A stretch of DNA of 64,000 nt from a marine actinobacterium PHSC20C1 (GTDB lineage: Bacteria; Actinomycetota; Actinomycetes; Actinomycetales; Microbacteriaceae), in assembly GCA_000153145.1 (NCBI GenBank), contig CH672415.1, forward strand, positions 1,484,767 through 1,548,766, written 5' to 3'. How positions within the stretch are numbered: the stretch's first letter is position 1; every line of letters starts with the position of its first letter. The translations under genes were made by a program, and so were the position numbers. Below the pieces are notes generated by a model. It saw only the letters and a list, made by a program, of their open reading frames with translations. It was not told the DNA's origin and made no database searches. Shown here in pieces: positions 39,060 through 47,789 of this stretch.

Positions 39060-39863
39060 TCAGCTAAGACCGGTCGCCACCATATATCCGTTCCAAATTT
39101 GAGACCCGAGAGCAATACCCAACCACGTTCCAGCAATCATCCACGGTCCGAACGGGATTGCCGTGCGGCGACGCGCCCGCCCGATCAGCAGTAGTGCGAT
39201 CGCAAATACTCCGCCGAGCAGGAATGCGGCGAAAGCTCCAACCGCAAGCACACCCCATCCGAGCCAGCCCAAATACAGTCCGAGAACTGCAGCCAACTTC
39301 ACATCTCCCATTCCCATCCCTCGAGGAGAGATGAGCGCGACGACGAAGTAGAAGACGAACAGCGCAGCCGCGCCGGCTACCGCACCGACAAGTGCTCCCC
39401 AGTTGCCTGTTCCGAAGCTGGCGAGCGCAAGTAATGCGAACCCGACCACGATTGACGGCAACACGATCTTGTTTGGCAGCGTGTGGGTGTCGAGATCAAT
39501 GAGTGCCAGAGCAATGGAGATTGCGGCCAGGTACAAGAATGCCGGCAGAGCCCAGATGAGGGCAGTCTCGGCGCCGATGGCTCCCGCGATGATGCCAAAG
39601 ACAATCGCCGTCGCTGCTTCAACGAGCGGATAGCGCGTCGAGATTGGTTCACCGCAGTCGCGACACTTGCCTCGAAGCAACAACCACCCAAAGACAGGAA
39701 TGTTGTCGTACCAACGAATAGCGTGCTCACACCGCGGGCACGCGCTCGGCGGCGAAGAAATCTTCTCCCCACGAGGCACGCGCCACACCACGACGTTCAA
39801 GAACGAGCCAACGGCTAGTCCAAGAAGCACCGCAAAGATGACGATGAGTACAGTTGCGGTCAT
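39060..39863 (-). CDS. pilD: Prepilin peptidase / N-methyltransferase
   Basis: Polytopic aspartyl protease that cleaves type IV prepilin leaders and methylates the new N-terminus. The 267 residues keep the methyltransferase domain with Cys pairs 42/45 (ACPRC) and 67/70 (KCRDC), and both catalytic Asp regions: Asp123 in LIDLDTHTLPN and Asp187 in GMGMGDVKLA. Substrates are probably the pilin-like proteins encoded next to it. It overlaps the upstream large pilus protein by one base. Confidence 0.94.
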   Translation of the reverse strand: MTATVLIVIFAVLLGLAVGSFLNVVVWRVPRGEKISSPPSACPRCEHAIRWYDNIPVFGWLLLRGKCRDCGEPISTRYPLVEAATAIVFGIIAGAIGAETALIWALPAFLYLAAISIALALIDLDTHTLPNKIVLPSIVVGFALLALASFGTGNWGALVGAVAGAAALFVFYFVVALISPRGMGMGDVKLAAVLGLYLGWLGWGVLAVGAFAAFLLGGVFAIALLLIGRARRRTAIPFGPWMIAGTWLGIALGSQIWNGYMVATGLS

Positions 39864-41596
39864 TAGATCTTGGCACCCGATGAGTTGAATGCTGGCGAGA
39901 CTTCAATCCAGACGTTTACTCCGTACGTCGTCGTCACGGGAGACAAGAATTTCGGTGGCGCAGTGTAGCGCAGACGAGTGTCATAGACGTAGTTCTTGGA
40001 GTATCCACCATTACCTGAACGCACAATTCCGCGGAATTTTTGGGCGATCGCCCCGTTGACGGTAAGCGTTCCGCGACCATAACCAACGCTCGGATTCTGC
40101 ACCGCGAAGGTGTGCCCTACCGAGAGAATTGCGGCATCGATCCGACGGTTGTTATCCGTGAGAACTGTCTGGTAGCTGCTACGAGCCGGGTTCCAGACCC
40201 ACACTGCGTCGTTTCCGACGAGACCAAGAACATCCTCTTGTGGGTCGTTGTACCTGATGTCGCCAGTGATGTAGACATAGTGCTCGGCGGAAAGTGTAGT
40301 CTGACCGCTGAGCGTGCCTTTGACAAAGAGATCACCCGACCGGCATCCATAGGAGCTACTCGAAGCAACCTCGTTGTAGGTCGGATATCCGATACCATTT
40401 CCGTTGCTCTGTCCGTCGGCACCCTCGCACTTAAGGCCGGACGGCAAGTCGTTCTTCTTGGTCCCCCGGTAGTTGGGGTCCGAGGACACGGCGGGTACAT
40501 CTTGGACGTAGATGACGTTGCTCGCAGGCAAGGCAAATGTTGCCCCCGAGGTGCTGTTCAGCTGCGTGACGTTGCCGCACTCAGCCGGGGTACTGCCACC
40601 CGTCGCTGGCGAACCCGTAATCCGAGTCTTTATGGTCCAAGGCGAACGAACCGTAATCGTTCCATTCGAATTGAGCTGAATCTGGGTCGGCCCGGTGTAG
40701 AGGCACCCGGGGCGCGGAACACCGTTGGTGATCAAGTCCGAGCGTGTTTCCCGCAAGTGTTGCGAGTTGGTCGCCGGCATGCCAATTACAGGGCTGAATG
40801 CTGGCGATCCTGGAAGTGCAAAAGTTTGCCCGCTGCAGCTACTGCCATTGGAGTTTCGTGGGTTGTAGCGCAGTCCGCTCGTCGGCGCATAGCTTGTCGT
40901 TACGGCACCGAGGAATGTTGCATTACAAATGCGGATGGTGTCGTTCGAATGGGCGGGTCCATCGACGACGTCGTTACTACCGAAAGCGATTTCGCCGCAG
41001 TTGCCATAAATGCTGCTTCGGCCATCCCACCAGTACTTCACACACGAGCTTGATTCCCCGGAAAACGCAGGATCCTGAATTTCGTAGTCAGTGAAGTAGA
41101 GGAAGTCGATAAACCCTGACTGACGCAAGTCAGCAACAATAGTGCGGGTTTCGGCGCCGACTTTTCCCGTTGACCGAACGCGAATAACACCACTGCTCGC
41201 GTACTTAGAGTTATCGACCTCATAACGGAATGATGTACCACCGACTCCACCTGGCACCGTGACCCACGGTTGCCCCGCCGTCACGTTGAACGCTGCATTT
41301 GCATTCGTACCAGTGGGCAGCCTGACGTCGCTCGTCGACGAGAAAGCCGCCGCGGGGTTTCCATACTGAATGTACGAGGTGTCTTCAGAGAGTCTGCTCT
41401 GGTAGTCCTCGACTCCCGCATAGGCTGCGGCGAGTGAGGCTGACCACTCCTGGGTAGCTGCGGCTTGGCGGAACCCACCAGTTGCAAACGCGACGGCCGT
41501 GGTCACGAGAAGGCCCAAGACAACCGTGATGCCAATCACCATTGGTAGCGCTGCACCGCGTTCTCCAGCAATGCGAGCGTGCAAAAATCGAATCAT
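39863..41596 (-). CDS. PilX-like large minor pilus component
   Basis: A 577-residue protein with a pilin-like N-terminus: basic MIRFLHARIAGERG, then AALPMVIGITVVLGLLVTTA as the membrane and assembly helix. It resembles PilX-type minor pilins, having Gly14 as candidate cleavage site but no Glu at +5. The large secreted part is rich in Gly/Ser/Thr/Asn, with several Cys (for example SSSCVKYWWD, GSSCSGQ, YGCRSGD) that could form disulphides. A beta-rich end part (ILSVGHTFAVQNPS, GTLTVNGAIAQKFRG) suggests repeated strands. It may sit at the pilus tip; a function in adhesion or DNA binding is not shown. Confidence 0.72.
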   Translation of the reverse strand: MIRFLHARIAGERGAALPMVIGITVVLGLLVTTAVAFATGGFRQAAATQEWSASLAAAYAGVEDYQSRLSEDTSYIQYGNPAAAFSSTSDVRLPTGTNANAAFNVTAGQPWVTVPGGVGGTSFRYEVDNSKYASSGVIRVRSTGKVGAETRTIVADLRQSGFIDFLYFTDYEIQDPAFSGESSSCVKYWWDGRSSIYGNCGEIAFGSNDVVDGPAHSNDTIRICNATFLGAVTTSYAPTSGLRYNPRNSNGSSCSGQTFALPGSPAFSPVIGMPATNSQHLRETRSDLITNGVPRPGCLYTGPTQIQLNSNGTITVRSPWTIKTRITGSPATGGSTPAECGNVTQLNSTSGATFALPASNVIYVQDVPAVSSDPNYRGTKKNDLPSGLKCEGADGQSNGNGIGYPTYNEVASSSSYGCRSGDLFVKGTLSGQTTLSAEHYVYITGDIRYNDPQEDVLGLVGNDAVWVWNPARSSYQTVLTDNNRRIDAAILSVGHTFAVQNPSVGYGRGTLTVNGAIAQKFRGIVRSGNGGYSKNYVYDTRLRYTAPPKFLSPVTTTYGVNVWIEVSPAFNSSGAKI

Positions 41597-42300
41597 CGGT
41601 CGATTCCAATCCTAGAGAGTCCGAGGTTCGGGATACCTACGGTATTTTCCAGACTTGCTGTTTTCGCGCGTCCAGTCGGGTCAGTCTGTATCGTCATCGA
41701 TACTTTGACTGCGGCGACTACGCGTCGCTGGGCGAGAGTCAGGGTTCCCCCTGCTGGCGGAGTCAGTTCCGTGTTGCTGTCATCGAAATATCGGAAAACT
41801 GACGTGGTGCCCGTCGATATCTGCCGCACTACGGTGCGCTGGCTCGCAGCAGTGGTCTGAAATGTGAAGTAGCCGGACGCTTGCAGTTGAGCGTTCCATC
41901 GCTTTTCGACGAGGGTGCGATCTGCGGTGATTAAGAACTCCACTTTTACTGGCTTGGGATTCGCAGCATCCGTATCCAAGTAAGCCTGCAATACGACGCG
42001 CTCAGTTCCGGCATAGCTAAACACGGGATCGTTGAGCGTCGAAGCGGCTACCGGGTTTTCAGTACCCGATCGGATAACACGAGTGAGCTCATTCATGGCG
42101 ACTGTTGCGCCCGCCGTATTTGAGGTCGCTGAACGCTCTTCGGCAAATGTCTTAGTAAAAGTGACAAAGATGGTCATGACCATTGCCAGCAGCATGCTCA
42201 TGAGCGCAATTGTGACAATGAGCTCGCTTAACGTCACGCCCGCTTCATCGCGATGAACACGTGTAACACGGGCAAAGAGGAAGGTACGAAACCGCTTCAT
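41593..42300 (-). CDS. PilW-like minor prepilin
   Basis: A 235-residue type IV prepilin with a 21-residue leader ending in Gly and the mature N-terminus VTLSELIVTIALMSML, with Glu at +5 as needed for methylation and assembly. The C-terminal part is soluble with predicted beta-strands (TERVVLQAYLDTDAANPKPV). The ATG at 42300 overlaps the stop of the upstream PilV-like gene (TAATG); the frame extends upstream but without prepilin features. It likely primes pilus assembly with its neighbours. Confidence 0.82.
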   Translation of the reverse strand: MKRFRTFLFARVTRVHRDEAGVTLSELIVTIALMSMLLAMVMTIFVTFTKTFAEERSATSNTAGATVAMNELTRVIRSGTENPVAASTLNDPVFSYAGTERVVLQAYLDTDAANPKPVKVEFLITADRTLVEKRWNAQLQASGYFTFQTTAASQRTVVRQISTGTTSVFRYFDDSNTELTPPAGGTLTLAQRRVVAAVKVSMTIQTDPTGRAKTASLENTVGIPNLGLSRIGIDR

Positions 42301-43682
42301 TATGGGGCCACCCTCGGATCGACCGTGACAACGCTCGTCACGGTTGCCGTGCCGCCGACGATCGGGGCCGACACGCTTCCTGCAGCGAGTGGAAGCCAAG
42401 TACCTGAGCCGCCAGAGCGTTCAATCTTCCACGTGCCGTACGGCAACGCAATGTGTGTCGTGCCTGCAGCGAGCGAGTCGAAAGTGTATTGGTTCGTTGT
42501 TGTGCAGCCAGGATCGCCGCTGCCGGAAACAGGGGCGACCGACGTTGCACGAAGAATGTTGCCCGCCTGGCCATTTACCGCAACGCGGCCCATCGGCACA
42601 ACGAGCGTCGCATTGCCGCCAGGCGTCGCCGCTACAGCTTCGGAGATTGGCGAGCTATAGGTGATTCCGCTGTCCTTGACCTCTTCCCACTGAGCTGGAT
42701 TTGGCGATATGCAATACGGTGCCGTGCTCGTGGTGTCTTCTGGCTTCGCCGAGTAGTTGCCAGCGTAGCCAATGTAGCCAGAGCGCCACGGGAACAAATC
42801 GAGGTTTCGAGTCAGACTCGACGACGTGCTGGCACTGAGGTGAACGCCATACGAACTACTGAAGGAGGTCGGCATATTCTTGGGAATCTGCGTCGCACCA
42901 GGAGCGGGATCGGAGATGTACTTGACATTGAAGCGCGCTGCGTTGTCGTAGTTGAACGACACCGAGCTTGCGGTACCAGCGACAACTTGAGTCAACTTGC
43001 TCGGAACCGTCGATTGACCGGCATCCGTAATGTATCCGGAACGGGAGACAGTGACGTTGTAGTTTCCCGGTACAACCTTGAGAAGATAGGTGCAGCCTTG
43101 AGCATCGGTCGCGGGCGGAGAAACAGTGAGATTCTGCGCGCCATTGGCTGGCGACGCGGGGCTCGCGGTAACAGAAACTCCCGAAGAGCCACCTCCAGAA
43201 CCACCGGTTACGGAAACCAGAATCGTGCCAAGCGTCGGGTCGTTAATTCTGTCATCAGGCGCCAAGAGGGTGTCGAAGCGAACTGGATTCGTTCCCTTGC
43301 GCATGTTCGGCCACGTGATCGCGATGTTGATGCGCTTGTACTGCAGCGTTCCGCCGCCGGTTCCGCAGGATGCAGAGGTGTTGCTCGACGGCACCCATTG
43401 AGTAGAGCGCGTGACGGTGAATACGTCACCGTTGAGAGTCTTTGTGTAGGCATCGTCACCGAGGGTGAAAACGTCGCCGGCATCTCGAGCCAAGTCAATT
43501 TCTTGAGAGGCGAGGTTTGCTGCAACGACGCGAGCCCGATTGTCTCGGGTGATCGTAAGAACAGTCGTCAAGGTTTGCAGAACTCCAAGCGAGACAACAG
43601 CAAAGATCATCATCGCGACGAGAACCTCAAGAAGGCTCAATCCTGCGTCGGAGCTACGCAGTCGCTGTAGAACCTTGTGCAT
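42300..43682 (-). CDS. PilV-like minor prepilin with large surface domain
   Basis: Type IV prepilin of 460 residues. The leader MHKVLQRLRSSDAG is followed by LSLLEVLVAMMIFAVVSLG with Glu at +5. After a pilin-like head, a Gly/Ser linker (TGGSGGGSSG) leads into a segment resembling carboxypeptidase-regulatory or Ig-like folds (YLLKVVPGNYNVTVSRSGYI) and a further beta-rich part (NILRATSVAPVSGSGD). The ATG at 43682 was chosen for the AAAGG seven bases before it. The size suggests an adhesin-bearing tip pilin. Confidence 0.8.
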   Translation of the reverse strand: MHKVLQRLRSSDAGLSLLEVLVAMMIFAVVSLGVLQTLTTVLTITRDNRARVVAANLASQEIDLARDAGDVFTLGDDAYTKTLNGDVFTVTRSTQWVPSSNTSASCGTGGGTLQYKRINIAITWPNMRKGTNPVRFDTLLAPDDRINDPTLGTILVSVTGGSGGGSSGVSVTASPASPANGAQNLTVSPPATDAQGCTYLLKVVPGNYNVTVSRSGYITDAGQSTVPSKLTQVVAGTASSVSFNYDNAARFNVKYISDPAPGATQIPKNMPTSFSSSYGVHLSASTSSSLTRNLDLFPWRSGYIGYAGNYSAKPEDTTSTAPYCISPNPAQWEEVKDSGITYSSPISEAVAATPGGNATLVVPMGRVAVNGQAGNILRATSVAPVSGSGDPGCTTTNQYTFDSLAAGTTHIALPYGTWKIERSGGSGTWLPLAAGSVSAPIVGGTATVTSVVTVDPRVAP

Positions 43683-43769
43683 GATGAGCCCTTTCATACG
43701 GGTTTTAAAGGATTCGGGTGTTGCCAGAGAGACGGTGCTCTCGCGAGAGTAGAACCCTCGGGGAATGGA

Positions 43770-43801
43770 AACGGGGCGCCGCCGCGTGGCGACGCCCCGT
43801 T
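43770..43801 (-). terminator. Terminator after the pilA gene
   Basis: AACGGGGCG (43770-43778) pairs with CGCCCCGTT (43793-43801); an inner CGCC/GGCG stem closes a GCGT loop. It lies 16 bases after the pilA stop and separates the major pilin transcript from the minor pilin genes, which lets pilA be expressed at a different level. Confidence 0.8.
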
Positions 43802-43817
43802 CACAACGTGCTAGGTG

Positions 43818-44249
43818 TTACGGAGTAGCCGGAGTTGCAGCCTTAGTCGTGAGTCCGTTTGAGCTGTCGTAGGACCAGGTCTGTCCTACATACTCAGAGT
43901 GAGTAACGGTGAAGGCGTAGGTGGTGGTGGTGACGGTCGGCTCAGCAATAGTTACCGAGTTCGTCTTCTTGTAGCCGTTTTCGCCAAGCTTGGCGACGGT
44001 GAGTCCGGTGAATGAACCGTTGTTGCCTACTGCGTAGGTCTCAGCCGCGATAACTGCGTTAGCGATGTCGGACTTTACCTGCGATTCCCAAGCGCCTTGA
44101 CGCTGGTTGAGGAAGAACGGGATGGCGATCGCGGCAAGGATGCCGATGATCAGAACAACAACGAGGAGCTCAACGAGTGTGAAGCCCTTCTGGTCGTTCT
44201 CGAGGTCGTTGCGCTTAGTGCGCAGTGCTTCATGCATGCGAGTAATCAT
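43818..44249 (-). CDS. pilA: Type IV major pilin PilA
   Basis: Main structural subunit of the pilus. A long 22-residue leader ends in Gly22; the mature protein starts FTLVELLVVVLIIGILAAIA, the classical N-terminal helix with Glu at +5, and has about 121 residues. The globular part has no Cys, so lacks the disulphide loop of Gram-negative pilins, and ends in a Thr/Ala/Pro tail. It has its own promoter region and terminator, flanked by pilC upstream and the minor pilins downstream. Confidence 0.93.
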   Translation of the reverse strand: MITRMHEALRTKRNDLENDQKGFTLVELLVVVLIIGILAAIAIPFFLNQRQGAWESQVKSDIANAVIAAETYAVGNNGSFTGLTVAKLGENGYKKTNSVTIAEPTVTTTTYAFTVTHSEYVGQTWSYDSSNGLTTKAATPATP

Positions 44250-44384
44250 TGGATTTCCTGTCTGTGAATCGGATCTTGGACAGGGGCCCCCAGAAAAACG
44301 AGCTTCTCAGCCCCCCACAGAAATACTCTCAACATGTGCGCTGGCTGAGAATCCCACAAACGGGGGTGAACTGGCCGAATCGCG

Positions 44385-44405
44385 CCCCCAGTCTGAGGGG
44401 TTATA
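44385..44405 (-). promoter_or_regulatory. Candidate pilA promoter with CCCCTCA-N3-TGGGG element
   Basis: On the minus strand TATAAC (44405-44400) is a good -10; the -35 (GTCAGA, 17 bases upstream) is poor. The -10 runs into CCCCTCAGACTGGGG, a GC-ended dyad that would cover the start site and has a close relative upstream of pilB. Two more CAAACGGGG-type copies lie at 44357-44367 and 44427-44436. The predicted leader is about 145 bases. Confidence 0.45.
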
Positions 44406-44483
44406 CGCGAGTCGCAGCATATTCTGACCCCGTTTGTCGTGATAGTGCGCACTCTTGCGACCACAAACTTCAGGTATTAACGG

Positions 44484-44527
44484 CCAAACGGGGACACCGC
44501 GGCTCGGGCCGCTGCATCCCCGTTTGG
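44484..44527 (-). terminator. Terminator after pilC
   Basis: CCAAACGGGGA (44484-44494) pairs perfectly with TCCCCGTTTGG (44517-44527); inside, GCGGC and GCCGC close a TCGG loop. This very stable hairpin follows the pilC stop by 12 bases and divides the pilB-T-C transcript from pilA. Confidence 0.8.
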
Positions 44528-44539
44528 GGTTTCTGAGCG

Positions 44540-45781
44540 CTATTTGATCTGGTCGAAAATAGCGAAGATAGGTAGGTACAACGCGATAACCATGACACCG
44601 ACGATCGCGCCAATTACCCCGATCATGAGAGGTTCGATGAGAGCCGTGAGTTGCTCGGTTGTCTTCTGCACTTCGTCGTCGTAGAAGTCAGCAATCTTCG
44701 ACAGCATGACCTCCATCGAGCCGGCATCCTCGCCAACCGCGACCATCTGGGTCACCATTGACGGGAAGACACTCTCGCGGGCCAAAGGAGCTGACACCGA
44801 CTGGCCAGAACGCACCGAATCAGCCACGCGGCGCAAAGCCTCTTCGATCACGTAGTTACCCGAGGTCTCACCGACGATCGAAAGCGCGTGCAAGATTGGA
44901 ACACCGGCACCGAGCATCGTTCCGAAGTTACGGGTAAACCGTGAAATCGAGACCTTACGGAACAAGGGGCCGAAAACGGGCATGCGCAGCTTCCACGGAT
45001 CCACAAATTTGCGGACTCGTTCGGTGTGCTTGTTCTTGCGCCACCAGGTTGCGAAAATTATGCCAGCGACGATAAGGATCGGAGCAGCAAACTTCATGCC
45101 CGTCGACATCCACACCAAAACTTGAGTGAGCAATGGCAGCTCGCCACCTAGGTCAGCGAACATCTCCTCGAAGACCGGAACGATGAAGATGAGCATTCCC
45201 ACAACGGCAGCGATAGCCATGATGAGAACGACGACGGGGTAAGTCAGTGCGGACTTGATCGTTCCGCGAAGCTTTACTTCGCCTTCGAAGTTGTTTGCAA
45301 TCGATTCGAGAGCGTCGTCAAGGAATCCGCCGGTCTCACCAGCGCGAACCAGATGAATCATGATCGGCGGAAAAACGGTGCCGTGCTTCGCAAACGCATC
45401 CGAGAGCGTTCCGCCAGTCTCAACATCCTGACGGATCTCGCCAAGGGCCTTCGCCAAGGTCTTGTTTTCGGTTTGCTCAGAGAGGATGACGAGCGCCCGG
45501 ATGAGGGAAAGCCCCGATGAGATCATCGTCGACATCTGACGGCTCATCACGGCAAGGTCATCAAGCCCAACGCCCTTCTGAAGGAAGGCGATGTTGATGT
45601 CCATATTGAGACCGGTGCCCGTACCAGCCTCGATCACGGAGATCGGGCTGATCTCCATCGACCGAAGGCGAGCAAGGACAGCGTTCTCATTGGGCGCATC
45701 AATGCGGCCCTTGACTACCTTGCCCGTTTGATCGCGAGCCTTGTACTCAAAAGACTTAGTTGTGGAAGCAGTCGCAGCCAT
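44540..45781 (-). CDS. pilC: Type IV pilus inner-membrane platform protein PilC
   Basis: Membrane platform on which PilB and PilT work. The 413 residues contain two T2SF domains (VMSRQMSTMISSGLSLIRAL and SRFTRNFGTMLGAGVPILHA) and three or four membrane helices, including TYPVVVLIMAIAAVVGMLIFI-like and C-terminal VIGAIVGVMVIALYLP segments. The ATG overlaps the pilT stop (TAATG). A terminator follows its stop. Confidence 0.93.
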   Translation of the reverse strand: MAATASTTKSFEYKARDQTGKVVKGRIDAPNENAVLARLRSMEISPISVIEAGTGTGLNMDINIAFLQKGVGLDDLAVMSRQMSTMISSGLSLIRALVILSEQTENKTLAKALGEIRQDVETGGTLSDAFAKHGTVFPPIMIHLVRAGETGGFLDDALESIANNFEGEVKLRGTIKSALTYPVVVLIMAIAAVVGMLIFIVPVFEEMFADLGGELPLLTQVLVWMSTGMKFAAPILIVAGIIFATWWRKNKHTERVRKFVDPWKLRMPVFGPLFRKVSISRFTRNFGTMLGAGVPILHALSIVGETSGNYVIEEALRRVADSVRSGQSVSAPLARESVFPSMVTQMVAVGEDAGSMEVMLSKIADFYDDEVQKTTEQLTALIEPLMIGVIGAIVGVMVIALYLPIFAIFDQIK

Positions 45782-47769
45782 TATTTCGGAACTCCTGTTG
45801 AGCTATCGCTCATCAATCGGTGCATGCCCTCAGGATCGTGCGACTTCGCCATCGCAGCTTCTTCGGTAATGGCACCAGATTTTGCCAGGCCAGCGAGGTG
45901 CTGGTCCATCGTGTGCATACCGGCGCCACGGCCAGCCTGCATTGCAGAAGGAATCTGATAAATCTTTCCCTCACGAATCAAGTTTCCGATTGCGGGGCTC
46001 ATGGTGAGCACCTCTGTCGCCACGACTCGACCCTTGCCGCTTGCGCGGCGAACGAGCGTCTGACAGATGATTCCCTGCAGCACGGCAGCGAGCTGTGTGC
46101 GAACCTGGCCCTGCTGGTGCGGCGGGAAGACGTCAATGATGCGGTCGACGGTTTGAGCAGCATCCTGAGTGTGCAGCGTTGCGAACACAAGGTGACCGGT
46201 CTCTGCCGCTGTTAGGGCGATTGAGATGGTCTCGAGGTCTCGAAGCTCACCAATCAAAATGACGTCAGGGTCTTGACGCAGAACGTGCTTGAGCGCGGCC
46301 GTGAACGAATGCGTGTCGCGGCCGACTTCGCGCTGATTGACCAGCGACTTTTGGTTGCCGTGCAAGAACTCAATCGGGTCTTCGACGGTAACGATGTGGT
46401 CGGCACGCGTGCGGTTCACCAGATCGATGAGGGCAGCGAGGGTCGTTGACTTACCCGAACCAGTTGGTCCAGTGACGAGCACGAGCCCGCGCGGAAGCGT
46501 TGCGAACTGAGACACCGACTCTTGGATACCGAGATCCTTCAACTGCTTGATCTCAGTCGGGATGATTCGGAATGCAGCGCCCATGTTGCCGCGATCCATA
46601 TAGAAGTTCACACGGAAGCGGGCAGCCTCAGACAGTTCAAAGGCGAAGTCAAGTTCAAGAGCTTCAAGGAACTGAGCTTCCTGCTTCTCATCAAGGATGC
46701 TGAACAGTGCCTTTCGAGTGCGATCCTTGTCCCATTCGGCAGACCCCTTAAGCTGCTGCAGCCCACCGTCAACACGGATCATCGGCACTGCACCTGAGGA
46801 AATGTGGAGGTCAGAAGCACCCGTGTAAACAACCTCTTTGAGCGCCTCAAGGAGCTCAGGGTTCGAGCCTTCGCGTGCGGTCAATTCCATATCGGGGCGC
46901 TGCTCACGCTCGTGCTCAACGATCTCAGGAACTGAAAGCAATTGTGACTCGCGCGGCGCAGCCTGTTCGGCTTCGAACCCGCTCGTAAATGTCAGCAGGC
47001 CCTCGGCAACACCTGGCGGTGGAAAGTTTGCCAAATTCTCGGTCGGAGCGTCAGCCCCAGAGGCCTCGGGTACTTCGAGCAACCGAGTTTCCGCGTCGGC
47101 GGCCGGCGTCGCCGTGGCGGTCGCGTCAGCTGACTCAGAGTCTGAAGCGTCAGAGAAATACGGGACTTCAGCCGCTGTTGGCGATGGTGTCGGGGCGGCG
47201 GCAGCGGGCGTCGATACGGGTGCCGGTGCAGCCGGCATTGATGCTCCGGCAGCCGACGTAGCGGCAGAAGTCTGAGACATAGCTCCAGCTGCTGCCTGAC
47301 GGAACAGTTCATCGAGCGAGTCGATCGACGTTGCTGGCTCGGTGGCCATTCGACGCGCTCGACGACTTCCCTCGGCAGCAGCATCCGCTGGTGGAGTGGA
47401 TGCCGCTGGCTCAGCGTTGGCTGACGGCGCGGGAGGCGAAGCGGGAGCGGGCGCCGCTGGCGGAGCCATAGGCGCCGAAGCTGCCGAGGTGTCATTGCTC
47501 TTGATCGAGCCAGACGGTGGCGGAATTGTCGGCAACGGCGATGCCGGAACCGTCGCAGCAGATGCCGCGGGAGCAGCACCAGTCTGAGCCCACTCCGGGA
47601 ACGGCGTCGACGAAGCTTGAGGGCTGCTCGGACCGGGAACGCTAGTCCCCGGTGCGGGCGGTGGAGCATTCGTCGGAACGCTCTGCCCAGAAGGCGCGCT
47701 CTGCCCCTTCGGTGTGAACAAACTTTCGTCGACTGATTGCGACGGGATGTCGTAAATCCGCTTAGCCAT
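45781..47769 (-). CDS. pilT: PilT-type retraction ATPase with long disordered N-terminus
   Basis: Hexameric ATPase expected to power pilus retraction. The C-terminal 350 or so residues are a complete PilT: SDLHISSGAVPMIRVDG, Walker A VTGPTGSGKSTT, the Asp box VEDPIEF, Walker B VILIGELRDLET, the His box GHLVFATLHTQDA and the AIRNLIRE-like box AIGNLIREGK. The first 300 or so residues are Pro/Ala/Ser-rich with no known domain, except a short conserved-looking start MAKRIYDIPSQSVDESLFT. The ATG at 47769 has GGGGGA upstream. Total is 662 residues against about 350-370 for typical PilT. Confidence 0.88.
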   Translation of the reverse strand: MAKRIYDIPSQSVDESLFTPKGQSAPSGQSVPTNAPPPAPGTSVPGPSSPQASSTPFPEWAQTGAAPAASAATVPASPLPTIPPPSGSIKSNDTSAASAPMAPPAAPAPASPPAPSANAEPAASTPPADAAAEGSRRARRMATEPATSIDSLDELFRQAAAGAMSQTSAATSAAGASMPAAPAPVSTPAAAAPTPSPTAAEVPYFSDASDSESADATATATPAADAETRLLEVPEASGADAPTENLANFPPPGVAEGLLTFTSGFEAEQAAPRESQLLSVPEIVEHEREQRPDMELTAREGSNPELLEALKEVVYTGASDLHISSGAVPMIRVDGGLQQLKGSAEWDKDRTRKALFSILDEKQEAQFLEALELDFAFELSEAARFRVNFYMDRGNMGAAFRIIPTEIKQLKDLGIQESVSQFATLPRGLVLVTGPTGSGKSTTLAALIDLVNRTRADHIVTVEDPIEFLHGNQKSLVNQREVGRDTHSFTAALKHVLRQDPDVILIGELRDLETISIALTAAETGHLVFATLHTQDAAQTVDRIIDVFPPHQQGQVRTQLAAVLQGIICQTLVRRASGKGRVVATEVLTMSPAIGNLIREGKIYQIPSAMQAGRGAGMHTMDQHLAGLAKSGAITEEAAMAKSHDPEGMHRLMSDSSTGVPK

Positions 47770-47789
47770 AATTCCCCCAGTAATTCGTC

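Noticed and set aside
44281-44300. GGGGCCCC near the pilA start as an extra operator
   Set aside because: A short GC palindrome is expected by chance, and it does not share the CCCCTCA half-site.
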